Assembly (NCBI GenBank): GCA_947460345.1
Contig: CANHGM010000009.1
Location: 1 to 64,000, forward strand
From: Bacteroidota bacterium
GTDB lineage: Bacteria > Bacteroidota > Bacteroidia > UKL13-3
DNA: 64,000 nucleotides
Direction of reading: 5' to 3'
Below, one piece after another: positions 1 to 8,168 of this stretch (position 1 is the first letter of the stretch; each line of letters starts with the position of its first letter). The translations under genes and the position numbers were made by a program. Under the pieces are notes generated by a model, which was not told the DNA's origin, searched no databases, and saw nothing but the letters and a program-made list of their open reading frames with translations.

Positions 1-108
1 ATAATATCTAGGGTTAGAAATAGATGTTCTTTGCACCCAATTGTTTTGTGCAAAAGAGATTAAGTTTGATGCTAATAAAGCAAAAAATAGTATGGTTATT
101 TTTTTCAT
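1..108 (-). CDS. Secreted protein, N-terminal fragment (cut by window edge)
   Basis: An ATG at 108 on the minus strand opens a frame that runs off the left edge, giving 36 residues. It starts with MKK, then a hydrophobic stretch ending SFAQ, a typical Sec signal peptide with cleavage near residue 21. The mature start, NNWVQRTSISNPRYY, resembles the first blade of Bacteroidota Kelch-type secreted proteins, which is only a suggestion from 15 residues. It lies 45 nt downstream of the large outer-membrane protein gene in the same direction, so the two may be co-transcribed. Function cannot be assigned. Confidence 0.55.
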   Translation of the reverse strand, partial: MKKITILFFALLASNLISFAQNNWVQRTSISNPRYY

Positions 109-153
109 GTTTAGTAAATTTATGGCAAATATATGAATATTAAAAATATTAAT

Positions 154-3100
154 TTAAAAAATGTATCTGGCTTCAACTCTAGCAATATGTACAGCTTTAG
201 AAGTCTCATTTTTACGACCATCATAACTTAAATTTAACTGAATATTTTTGCTTACTCTTTGTTGCCAATTGAGGTTCCATAATGAATTGTTGCCGTTTTG
301 TAACGAATTTAACATTTCGAAAGCGATGGGTGAATTAATATCACCAATAAAGTTTATATGGTTAAAACTAATCTTAGAACTGATGCTGCCATTCTCTTTA
401 AAGTTATATTTTAATTCAATACCACCTTCATTGTTTTTAGTACTTTCTGTACCGTAATCAACATTGTTTTTAGCTTGATAATAGTTGTAATAAAAGGTAA
501 CCCTAAAAAAAGTTTTCCATTGCCAATTGATTTTAGGGTTAATTAAAATAAAGTTAAACCAATAATTTCTGTTGTTGAAAAATTGAGAGATATAACTTTT
601 ATTTCCTTGCGTATATGTTGTATTAAATGAAAATTCGCGTTTTGTGTTTATTCTTAAATTGGAAGTATATTCAGTTTTTGATCTACCATCAATCCCATTC
701 GTAAGTAGTTGTTTGTTTTTATTGTCAATATAATTAAAATCAATTCCCCAAATTGGATTACTTCTATTAAAAAAAAGTGAAGAACGGGTGAATGAATTTA
801 GCGAAACTAATGTAGTATCGTCTGATGGTTTATATTCTGGATTGTATACTTGCAATTGATTGTTGTTAAAATACAATTTTCTATCTAGTTTTAAGGTATT
901 GGTCCAAAACCATTTTTTTAACCATTTTATTTTAGTATTAGTAGCTGCAGGATTTATGGTTAAAGTTTGGTTTAATTGTAATGCATTGGTTTGTATATAC
1001 TCTGTTGTAGGTTGGTAAATTTTTATGAATTTAGCTTTGTCTTTAAAAATAGCTAATTCAAATTCATTCAATTGTTGAATTCCATCATTATTATAATCGT
1101 TCCATTGGTATATTCCATTTCCTGGTTGCACTTCAATAAAGCTATACTGCCTTTTCAATTCTTGGCCTGTACCAGCTTGGTAATAAGTATTTGAGGAAAT
1201 TAATTTATGTAAAAAATTCCAATCAGCTTCCAACCTTAAAAGTAAAGTGTTTTCAGGTTTTAAATCAAAGTTTGATGAATCTGCTTTGAATATTCTGTAT
1301 GTTGTATTTAGATAAATTCTTTGACCAGGTTTTTTATTGTATTCAAACTTTAAAGCATAGTTTTCTCCAATGGAAGATTGAATAAATTGGTTTAACAACG
1401 GTAAAAAATCTGTGCGTTTATTATATTCAAAACCATATATAATTTTTGAAGTGTCAGTGTTAGTTATTGAAAAGATGTTGTTTTTAAAATGATAGCTTCC
1501 CGTTAACACAGTGTCAATATCTTTTATACTATTGACTACTTTTTCTTCTTCATATATACCTTTTAATATTGCTTTAGAAAACAATTGTGTAATACTTAGT
1601 TTATATAGTTTAATTTTATTTAAATTCTTAACACTATTTGTTGAATTAATATCTGTTTTTTCAAACCCTCCCTCAAGTATAGTATTTTTTATTTTATATT
1701 TTATATCAGATTTGTTTTGAAGACCATTAAATGCAAACTGTCGGTTATAAAAGGCTGCTTGGTGGTTAAGTTTTAGATTTTCAGACTTTGTAATTTCTAT
1801 TTTAGATATCCCGATTTTTTCAGCAAAACCACTATCTTTTCTATCGGTGTTTTGTAAGTTGCGGTTCCAAATTCTATCAAACTCCACTGGTCTATACCTT
1901 TCTATATATCTGAAGTTTTTATCAACTTGTTCGTAGTTCAGTTGTACGCCAATTTTTAGTTTATTGATTGCTAAAGTTGGGTTAATTGCTTTCTTAAAAT
2001 TACCTCTAAACCCCCACCCCATATCATTTTGTTTGTCTATGCTAGAAAAAGTATTTCTATTGTAATTAGAATTAGCAATATCAAAATCAATATTAGTTAA
2101 TTCATTTATTTTATATGAACTACCCATTGTTATCATTTGCATTCTTTTGGGAGAAATTAATTTTATTTCTGGTTCGTAGCTACCCATAAGTTTGCCATTA
2201 TTTGGAGCTATCCATTCAAATACTCTTCCATTGGCAGCATTTTTTTGAATATTATAATGCCCAAAACCAGCACCAACATTGTTAAAACTAACAGTATAAT
2301 AAGCTGTGTCATTAGTTTCTATTGGTGCAAACACATATATTGTATATGATTTACCATCATATATTGTATCTTTTTTTATATAGAGTAGTTGTGATTTATC
2401 AAATGTGTTTGTTTTATATTCTGTAGGTATAACAGCTAAATTTAAGTTGTCACCAATTTTGCTCAACAATGAAATTTCACTGTCATTCAATTCTCTTTGA
2501 AATGGTTGGTTTTTATGGTCTTGTTCTGAAAAAAAATGACCTTTAATTATAAGATTTTTATTTAAAGTTGCAGATTGCGAAAAAGTAAAAACACTTCTAG
2601 CATAGTTTCTATCTGCATATTGAAATTCAGCTACTATTCTAGTATATCTATTGATAAGTTTCTTGGGCATAAAAGTTAGTTCGCCGGTGTTGTAATCAAT
2701 AGTATAATCATTTTGTTCTCCTCTTTCTAGTTTAATTCCATCTATATAGATAGCTTCTGTTCCTGAAATGATAATAATAAATTGTTCTCCATTGTTTCCT
2801 ACAAGTCTGTAAGGGCCTTGATTTCCTTCTATTGCTTGTATAATATTTCTAGCAAAACGACCTCTGCTAACAGCACCTTCAGCAGTTGTACTCAATTCCC
2901 ATTTTTTGTTTTTGTTATAGATAGTTGCATATTGAAGTCCTCTTGATTTTTTATAATATTTCATAAAATAATTGTCAGATGGTTTTATCATTTCAAAGTC
3001 GCCTAAAGTGACATAACTTTTATTTTTAGAAAGTTTAATATATACTTTGTCAAAATCTTGTAATTGTTGGGTATTCCCTTCTGGTTGAATTGGATTGTTG

Positions 3101-3660
3101 TCATCACTAACCACTGCCGATATATCAATATCATCATTCAATTTACCATTAATTTGTAAATTTAAATTTGAGTTAACGACTAAGTTTTGAGAGTTTCCAA
3201 AACCTAGTCCTCTACTAATACTTCCTCTCATATCTAAACCTTGTTTGTCTATAAGTTCATTGTTTAATGAGTTATTTGGTTTGTATGCAAATGGATTTAT
3301 ATAACCTAAATTTTCAGGTTGGATTAAATTTGAAGATTTGTTTTTTTGAGGCTTAAAAATAACTTCACCTATGTATTGATATGAAATAGTTATTTCTTTT
3401 AATTCTTTGTTTTTTCTTACTATATAACCAAGCAATGGTGATACTATATAAAATGAAGTATCTATTTTTTGGTTTTTAGCATTGGTGATTTTAAGCGTAG
3501 AAATGTTTATGGGTATGGTGTCAAAAACAAGGGTGTCACTAGAATAGAATTGAAGGGTTTTTGATTTGTTGAAATAGGTTGGTTGTTGAGCGATTGTGTT
3601 ATTTACAAACCCTACAAAGAGTAAACATATAATATATAAAATTAGTTTTTTTACAGACAC
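154..3660 (-). CDS. Large predicted outer-membrane beta-barrel protein (1168 aa)
   Basis: No family name recognised with certainty. The start codon is GTG at 3660, followed by a Sec signal peptide (VKKLILYIICLLFVGF, cleavage near NTIAQ). After about 140 residues comes a conserved-looking block, MRGSISRGLGFGN, and near residue 305 the segment YIDGIKLERG followed by a tyrosine-rich strand pattern. The rest is alternating aromatic/polar strands with many N, K, Y and W, and the protein ends in a terminal Phe (RYIF), as outer-membrane barrels do. Asn-rich composition and length point to a surface-located barrel. There is no TonB plug or carboxypeptidase-like domain at the N-terminus, so it is not an ordinary SusC/TonB receptor. 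Substrate and partner are unknown. Confidence 0.75.
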   Translation of the reverse strand: MSVKKLILYIICLLFVGFVNNTIAQQPTYFNKSKTLQFYSSDTLVFDTIPINISTLKITNAKNQKIDTSFYIVSPLLGYIVRKNKELKEITISYQYIGEVIFKPQKNKSSNLIQPENLGYINPFAYKPNNSLNNELIDKQGLDMRGSISRGLGFGNSQNLVVNSNLNLQINGKLNDDIDISAVVSDDNNPIQPEGNTQQLQDFDKVYIKLSKNKSYVTLGDFEMIKPSDNYFMKYYKKSRGLQYATIYNKNKKWELSTTAEGAVSRGRFARNIIQAIEGNQGPYRLVGNNGEQFIIIISGTEAIYIDGIKLERGEQNDYTIDYNTGELTFMPKKLINRYTRIVAEFQYADRNYARSVFTFSQSATLNKNLIIKGHFFSEQDHKNQPFQRELNDSEISLLSKIGDNLNLAVIPTEYKTNTFDKSQLLYIKKDTIYDGKSYTIYVFAPIETNDTAYYTVSFNNVGAGFGHYNIQKNAANGRVFEWIAPNNGKLMGSYEPEIKLISPKRMQMITMGSSYKINELTNIDFDIANSNYNRNTFSSIDKQNDMGWGFRGNFKKAINPTLAINKLKIGVQLNYEQVDKNFRYIERYRPVEFDRIWNRNLQNTDRKDSGFAEKIGISKIEITKSENLKLNHQAAFYNRQFAFNGLQNKSDIKYKIKNTILEGGFEKTDINSTNSVKNLNKIKLYKLSITQLFSKAILKGIYEEEKVVNSIKDIDTVLTGSYHFKNNIFSITNTDTSKIIYGFEYNKRTDFLPLLNQFIQSSIGENYALKFEYNKKPGQRIYLNTTYRIFKADSSNFDLKPENTLLLRLEADWNFLHKLISSNTYYQAGTGQELKRQYSFIEVQPGNGIYQWNDYNNDGIQQLNEFELAIFKDKAKFIKIYQPTTEYIQTNALQLNQTLTINPAATNTKIKWLKKWFWTNTLKLDRKLYFNNNQLQVYNPEYKPSDDTTLVSLNSFTRSSLFFNRSNPIWGIDFNYIDNKNKQLLTNGIDGRSKTEYTSNLRINTKREFSFNTTYTQGNKSYISQFFNNRNYWFNFILINPKINWQWKTFFRVTFYYNYYQAKNNVDYGTESTKNNEGGIELKYNFKENGSISSKISFNHINFIGDINSPIAFEMLNSLQNGNNSLWNLNWQQRVSKNIQLNLSYDGRKNETSKAVHIARVEARYIF

Positions 3661-3721
3661 AATTTATAGTATAACGTCTAATTTATTTTTATATGTAAAT
3701 ATATACAGAATATTTTTTTAA

Positions 3722-4213
3722 CTAGCTTTTCATATTTACATATTGCAACGGAACTCCAAAATCTTCAGTTCTGCATAATGAAATTACTCCTTGTAAATCA
3801 TCTATTTTTTTAGCCGTAACTCTAATTATATCATCCATAATAGAGGCTTGTACTTTTAAACCACTGTCTTTTATTTTTTTTATAATTTTTTTAGCTGTTT
3901 CTTTATCAATCCCTTCTTTAATTTTAATGGTTTTGATGACTGTCTTTCCACTAGGATAAGGCTTTTCGGTTAAATCAAATGATTTAGCATCCACATTTTG
4001 TTTGATGCATCTTGAAATTAAAATATCTACGATACTTTCAGCATGCATATCAATATCACTTGTAATTTTTATAGTTTTATTTTTGCTGTCATATTCAATA
4101 TTGCTTCCACTATCTTTTAAATCATAACGGGTTAGTAATTCTTTTTTAGCAGTATTAATTCCATTGTCTAAATGTTGAGATTCGATTTTGTTAGTAATAT
4201 CAAAGCTTGCCAT
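3722..4213 (-). CDS. yajQ: YajQ family (DUF520) nucleotide-binding protein
   Basis: At 163 residues this is the standard length for YajQ. It begins MASFDITNKIESQHLDN and contains the family segments LTRYDLKDS near residue 28 and VQASIMDDIIRVTAKKIDDLQ near residue 120, ending in a short LQYVN tail. Family members bind cyclic di-GMP or nucleic acid and act in the cytoplasm; which ligand applies here is unknown. A TATATTTG -7 element sits on the minus strand at 4246-4253, giving a leader of about 27 nt. The gene is monocistronic, separated from the larger gene downstream by 61 nt. Confidence 0.93.
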   Translation of the reverse strand: MASFDITNKIESQHLDNGINTAKKELLTRYDLKDSGSNIEYDSKNKTIKITSDIDMHAESIVDILISRCIKQNVDAKSFDLTEKPYPSGKTVIKTIKIKEGIDKETAKKIIKKIKDSGLKVQASIMDDIIRVTAKKIDDLQGVISLCRTEDFGVPLQYVNMKS

Positions 4214-4463
4214 ATTTATGTAAATTTGTTTTATTGAGTTATCAGCAAATATAGAATAAAAAATAAGTATTTATTTAACTGACATTTTTTTGAGAAGACA
4301 CACCAATGTTTTTTTGATTTTTTTTAATATGATGCATATTAAATGATTATAAGTTTTTTATGAATATGTTTGTAAACAAATTAAACCATTATATAGATTG
4401 ATGGTCTGTGTATTAAAGTTTATAAAACTTAAAAATATAATTTAACAATTAATAATTACAACA

Positions 4464-4907
4464 ATGAAAAAATTAATGATGATGATTGCAGCATGTAGTA
4501 TTGTTGCTTTCAGTTTTGCACAAGTTTCAAAACCAGCAAAAGGAAAGCCTGAAATGAAGGCTAAAAAGCACACTGAATGGATGAAAAAAGAGTTGAATTT
4601 AAGTGCTGAACAAGAAACTAAAATATATGATATTAACTTGTCAACTATTACTAAAGCTAAAGCTATTAAAAATGATGCATCTTTAGATTCTGCTTCAAGA
4701 AAAACTAAATTAAAAGAGATTCATAAAGCAAGATTGGTTGAATATAAAAAAGTGTTAAATGCTGATCAATTAGCTTTATTAAAACAGAAAGCAAAAGAAC
4801 ATAGAGCAACTAAAAAAGAAAAAGTTGGAAAGAAAATGCCTGTAGAAAAAAACAAGGTGTTTCAAAAAGAGCTCTCTGATGAAGACATAGAAGAAATAAT
4901 TGAATAA
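4464..4907 (+). CDS. Spy/CpxP-like secreted helical protein
   Basis: A 147-residue protein with a signal peptide (MKKLMMMIAACSIVAFSFAQ) and a Lys/Glu-rich all-helical mature part. Two short motifs of the LTxxQ type appear, LNLSAEQETKIYDIN near residue 45 and LNADQLALLKQ near residue 98, which is the signature of the Spy/CpxP fold. Related proteins are periplasmic chaperones or stress-induced metal responders; that role here is inference. The acidic C-terminus (SDEDIEEIIE) is unusual beside the otherwise basic chain. A TATGTTTG -7 element at 4365-4372 would give a leader of about 85 nt. A strong terminator follows directly. Confidence 0.7.
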   Translation: MKKLMMMIAACSIVAFSFAQVSKPAKGKPEMKAKKHTEWMKKELNLSAEQETKIYDINLSTITKAKAIKNDASLDSASRKTKLKEIHKARLVEYKKVLNADQLALLKQKAKEHRATKKEKVGKKMPVEKNKVFQKELSDEDIEEIIE

Positions 4908-4920
4908 ATTTAATTTTATA

Positions 4921-4950
4921 AAAAAAGCCTATCTCACGATAGGCTTTTTT
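4921..4950. terminator. Bidirectional intrinsic terminator shared by convergent genes
   Basis: AAAAAAGCCTATC, a 4-nt loop (TCAC), then GATAGGCTTTTTT form a perfect 13-bp stem with an A-run on the left and T-run on the right, so it can stop transcription on both strands. The minus-strand acyltransferase stop codon (4934-4936) lies in the loop, so the right arm is also coding sequence. Confidence 0.9.
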
Positions 4951-5803
4951 TATGCTTCCATCTTTTATGGCTCCATAGCCAATTATAAGGTGTTTCTCTT
5001 ATGCATTTATCTAAAGTTTTCACATATATCTCGGTGAGTTCATTTGTTTGCATTTTTGATGCGTTGTCAGTTATAGGAGTAATTTTTAAAATATATTTTC
5101 CATTTAAAGAAGGTATCATGTTTACAAAAACTACTGCAGCTTCAATTTTTATGGCAAGCTTTTCTACACCTCCAAAAAACAAGGTTTCTTGATTTAGAAA
5201 AGGCATCCAAGTATCATTTGTATTTGAAGGTGTTTGGTCTGCTAAAATGCCAGTGATACAAGGTTGTTTCTCTGCTATTAAAGTTCTAGGCATCATATTC
5301 ATTGGTAAAGTAATATTGCCAAATTTACCTCTGATGTTGTTGTAATATTTTTCGAAATATGGATCACTAATCGGTTTGTAGGTCGAATATAATTTGTAAT
5401 TAGAGTGTAATCCTAAAACTACTGATGCCCATTCCCAATTTCCAAAATGAGCTGATAGAATGATAACTTTTTTTCCATTATTTAAATGTTGATTAATGAT
5501 TTCAAATCCTTCTACTTTAATTTGTTTCATTAAATATTCTTTTGTTATATACTTAGATTTTAATATTTCAGGGAATAGTCTACTTATATGATGGTAATAT
5601 TGTTTTTCGATTTTTTTTATATCTTCTGCTTTCTTATCTGGGAATGAGTTTTGAAGGTTTTTTAAAACAACTTTTCTCCTGTATTTAAATATGTAGTATA
5701 AAAAAATATAGATTAAAAATGAAAGAAATTTGTTGACAATATTAGGTGCGTGAGCAACTAACCAATTTGCAATTTCAAAAAGTTTATATACTATTGTTTT
5801 CAT
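4934..5803 (-). CDS. LpxL/HtrB-type lysophospholipid (lipid A) acyltransferase
   Basis: The protein has an N-terminal membrane anchor (SFLIYIFLYYIFKY, residues 28-41) and the catalytic HxxxxE motif in AHFGNWEW (H119, E124), characteristic of the late lipid A acyltransferases LpxL/LpxM. Length (289 aa) fits the family. It would transfer an acyl chain to a Kdo-lipid A or lysophospholipid acceptor at the inner membrane. I chose ATG 5803, four nt past the bshC stop; a GTG at 5815 would overlap bshC by 8 nt and add four residues. Either way it is translationally linked to bshC. The last codons, encoding KKSLS, form the right arm of the terminator. Confidence 0.88.
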   Translation of the reverse strand: MKTIVYKLFEIANWLVAHAPNIVNKFLSFLIYIFLYYIFKYRRKVVLKNLQNSFPDKKAEDIKKIEKQYYHHISRLFPEILKSKYITKEYLMKQIKVEGFEIINQHLNNGKKVIILSAHFGNWEWASVVLGLHSNYKLYSTYKPISDPYFEKYYNNIRGKFGNITLPMNMMPRTLIAEKQPCITGILADQTPSNTNDTWMPFLNQETLFFGGVEKLAIKIEAAVVFVNMIPSLNGKYILKITPITDNASKMQTNELTEIYVKTLDKCIRETPYNWLWSHKRWKHKKSLS

Positions 5804-5807
5804 TTTT

Positions 5808-7343
5808 TTATTCACTAATTACTATGCAATAATTTTTATTTTCTGTTAATTCATTTATTATTTCATCAAAATTTATAGTTTCATAATATTGCAATAAGTT
5901 AAAATATCTGTCTTGAGGAGCATTTTTGGGGAATATTTCTTGATAGAGTTTTTCAATTTTTATTAGTTCAGTTTCAAATTTTTGTTTTTGAGATTTTTCA
6001 AGTTTTTTATCAATATTCTTTAGTTGTTCAATTGCTTTCGAAATGCATTGTTCTATACTAGCCAATAAGGTTATATCAATAGCTGAGACTTTGTTGTTCA
6101 AGTGTTCTTTGAGTTCTAAAATATTTTTTTGTTCTGCTTCAATATTAATAATGACAGCATTTTTGTTTATATATTTATTTTTTAATTCTTCAAGTGTTTT
6201 AAATATATCAGAAACTTCTAAGCCAAGTTGCATCCATTTTTTTGTAAAATTTTGATTAAGAATAAATATTGAAGCTCTAGGAATGAGAATTGGGAAAGGG
6301 ACATTGTTTTTTTCGAACATAGATTTAAGTTGAAGCCAATAACTAATTTCACCAGGTCCTCCTATATAAGCAATATTTGGTAAAACTACTTCTTGGTAAA
6401 GTGGTCTTAAGCATACATTGGGTGAAAATTCTTCTATATGCTTAGTTATATATTCTTCATTAAAATGGTGTCCTCCTTCTGATATTGATTTTATTCTTGT
6501 TCTTTCTCCATTTGTTAAATGAAAAAAGTTAATATGTCTTGGGTTAACTTGAGTCTTATATTGGCTTTTGAGTTCATTAGTTTGGTTATTGATTGATTCA
6601 AAATTTGATTCGTTTATCACATCATTTACTATATAATCTTTAAATAGTTTTTTTAATTCTTTATGGTCAGGATTTAAAACTAAAAGCCCTGTATAGCCAA
6701 GTAATTCATGGAAAATATGTTGAGTAGCATCGGCAAGATTTTCTTTTGTATAAGCTGTATCAAAAAGTTCAATAAGTTGTTGGGTTTTTGTTGAGTTTTT
6801 AAAAAGTGGTTTAATTTGTTCTACTAAATTATTTATCAAATCAGTTTTCATTCTACCAACAGCTCCTGTTTGGTTATTATCCCAAGTATATGTTTTATTA
6901 AACAAATCGAAATGGTTAATTTCTAATAAGTCATGGTCTTCTGATGCTAGCCAAAAAATGGGTATATATTTTTTACTTGGATCTTTTTGATTTAGGTTTT
7001 TTGCAGTAGCAATGGTTTGTAAAACTTTGTATATGGTATAAAGTGGCCCAGTAAATAATCCTAGTTGATGACCAGTGCAAACGGTGAATGTGTTTTCAGA
7101 TAAAAGACTTTGAATGTTTTCAGTGCTTATTTTTTGTAGTGGTAATTTTCTATATTGCTCTTCTAGAATATTTACTAAAGTTTCTCTGTTTGTTTTTGAG
7201 AAACTTCTGTGATGAGCTGCTTTAATTAGGTTTGTTTCATTAATCTCTGCTGAAGTGTATTTGCCTAATTTGTTTAAAATATAGTCTTTAACAATTGGCT
7301 GATAGATATTTAAGTTTGTAATATCAAATGATTGAAATGTCAT
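5808..7343 (-). CDS. bshC: Bacillithiol biosynthesis cysteine-adding enzyme BshC
   Basis: BshC adds cysteine to glucosaminyl-malate (GlcN-Mal) in the last step of bacillithiol synthesis. Diagnostic segments are VCTGHQLGLFTGPLYTIYK near residue 87, FWLASEDHDLLEIN near residue 130 and IGGPGEISYWLQLK near residue 330. A C-terminal coiled coil (roughly 390-460) is typical of the family. ATG at 7343 (MTFQSFDIT) is preferred over the upstream in-frame ATG at 7364, because family members start at this point. bshA and bshB are not in the window. It heads a two-gene unit with the acyltransferase. Confidence 0.94.
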   Translation of the reverse strand: MTFQSFDITNLNIYQPIVKDYILNKLGKYTSAEINETNLIKAAHHRSFSKTNRETLVNILEEQYRKLPLQKISTENIQSLLSENTFTVCTGHQLGLFTGPLYTIYKVLQTIATAKNLNQKDPSKKYIPIFWLASEDHDLLEINHFDLFNKTYTWDNNQTGAVGRMKTDLINNLVEQIKPLFKNSTKTQQLIELFDTAYTKENLADATQHIFHELLGYTGLLVLNPDHKELKKLFKDYIVNDVINESNFESINNQTNELKSQYKTQVNPRHINFFHLTNGERTRIKSISEGGHHFNEEYITKHIEEFSPNVCLRPLYQEVVLPNIAYIGGPGEISYWLQLKSMFEKNNVPFPILIPRASIFILNQNFTKKWMQLGLEVSDIFKTLEELKNKYINKNAVIINIEAEQKNILELKEHLNNKVSAIDITLLASIEQCISKAIEQLKNIDKKLEKSQKQKFETELIKIEKLYQEIFPKNAPQDRYFNLLQYYETINFDEIINELTENKNYCIVISE

Positions 7344-7419
7344 TTTGTGGATTTTAAACAGCAAAATAAAGGAACAATGTTAAAGCTAAGTGTTTTTTTT
7401 ATAGTTTTGCACCTTAAAT

Positions 7420-8166
7420 ATGGGAATTATAGAGATTTTTTCGAAAGCTGAAAATTGGATTAGCTTGTTAACACTTACAGGTATGGAGATCATACTTGGT
7501 GTAGATAATGTCATTTTCATTTCACTAGTTACAAGCAGGCTTGAATTAAAAGAGCAACCAAAAGCTAGAGCAATTGGTTTAAGTATGGCTTTAATTATTA
7601 GAATTTCATTGCTTGCATTTATAAGTTATTTGGCTAGTATGACAAGTACTATTTTATCTGTTGCTAGTTTTAGTTTTTCGGCTAGAGATTTAATTATGTT
7701 AGGTGGAGGTATTTTTCTAATATATAAAACCACCATGGAAATATATAACAAATTAGAAGGTGAAAACGAACATCATGAAAACAAACCTAAAGGCCAATTT
7801 ATGAATATTGTTTTGCAAGTGATAGTAATCGATATCGTTTTTTCGTTTGACTCAATTATTACAGCTATAGGTTTAAGTAGAGAAGTAATTATAATGATTT
7901 TTGCAGTTATTATTTCTATGCTTATTATGTTGGCTTTTTCAGGTACTGTAAGTAGATTTATTAATAGACATCCTAGTATGAAAATGTTAGCCTTGTCATT
8001 TTTATTAATGATAGGTTTGATGTTGGTAGGAGAGGGCTTTAAACAAGAAATAAATAAAGGATATATATATTTTGCTATGGCTTTTTCGTTAGCTGTTGAA
8101 AGTTTAAATATATGGATGAGGAAGAAAACTAAACCCGTAAAACTTAAAGATAATATTAATCCTTAA
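7420..8166 (+). CDS. TerC family integral membrane protein
   Basis: A 248-residue protein with about seven membrane helices. The two conserved TerC half-motifs with paired acidic residues are present: GMEIILGVDNVIF (D29) in the first half and VIDIVFSFDSIITAIG near residue 135 in the second. TerC/Alx proteins are metal (mostly manganese) exporters or pH/tellurite-related proteins, and the substrate here is not defined. A TAGTTTTG -7 element at 7402-7409 lies 10 nt before the ATG, so the leader is very short. It ends 3 nt from the convergent TonB receptor with no visible terminator between. Confidence 0.9.
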   Translation: MGIIEIFSKAENWISLLTLTGMEIILGVDNVIFISLVTSRLELKEQPKARAIGLSMALIIRISLLAFISYLASMTSTILSVASFSFSARDLIMLGGGIFLIYKTTMEIYNKLEGENEHHENKPKGQFMNIVLQVIVIDIVFSFDSIITAIGLSREVIIMIFAVIISMLIMLAFSGTVSRFINRHPSMKMLALSFLLMIGLMLVGEGFKQEINKGYIYFAMAFSLAVESLNIWMRKKTKPVKLKDNINP

Positions 8167-8168
8167 GC

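Noticed and set aside
7420-8166. TerC gene considered as part of a tellurite-resistance cluster
   Set aside because: Neighbours are bshC and a TonB receptor; no terZABDEF genes. TerC-family proteins are widespread alone.
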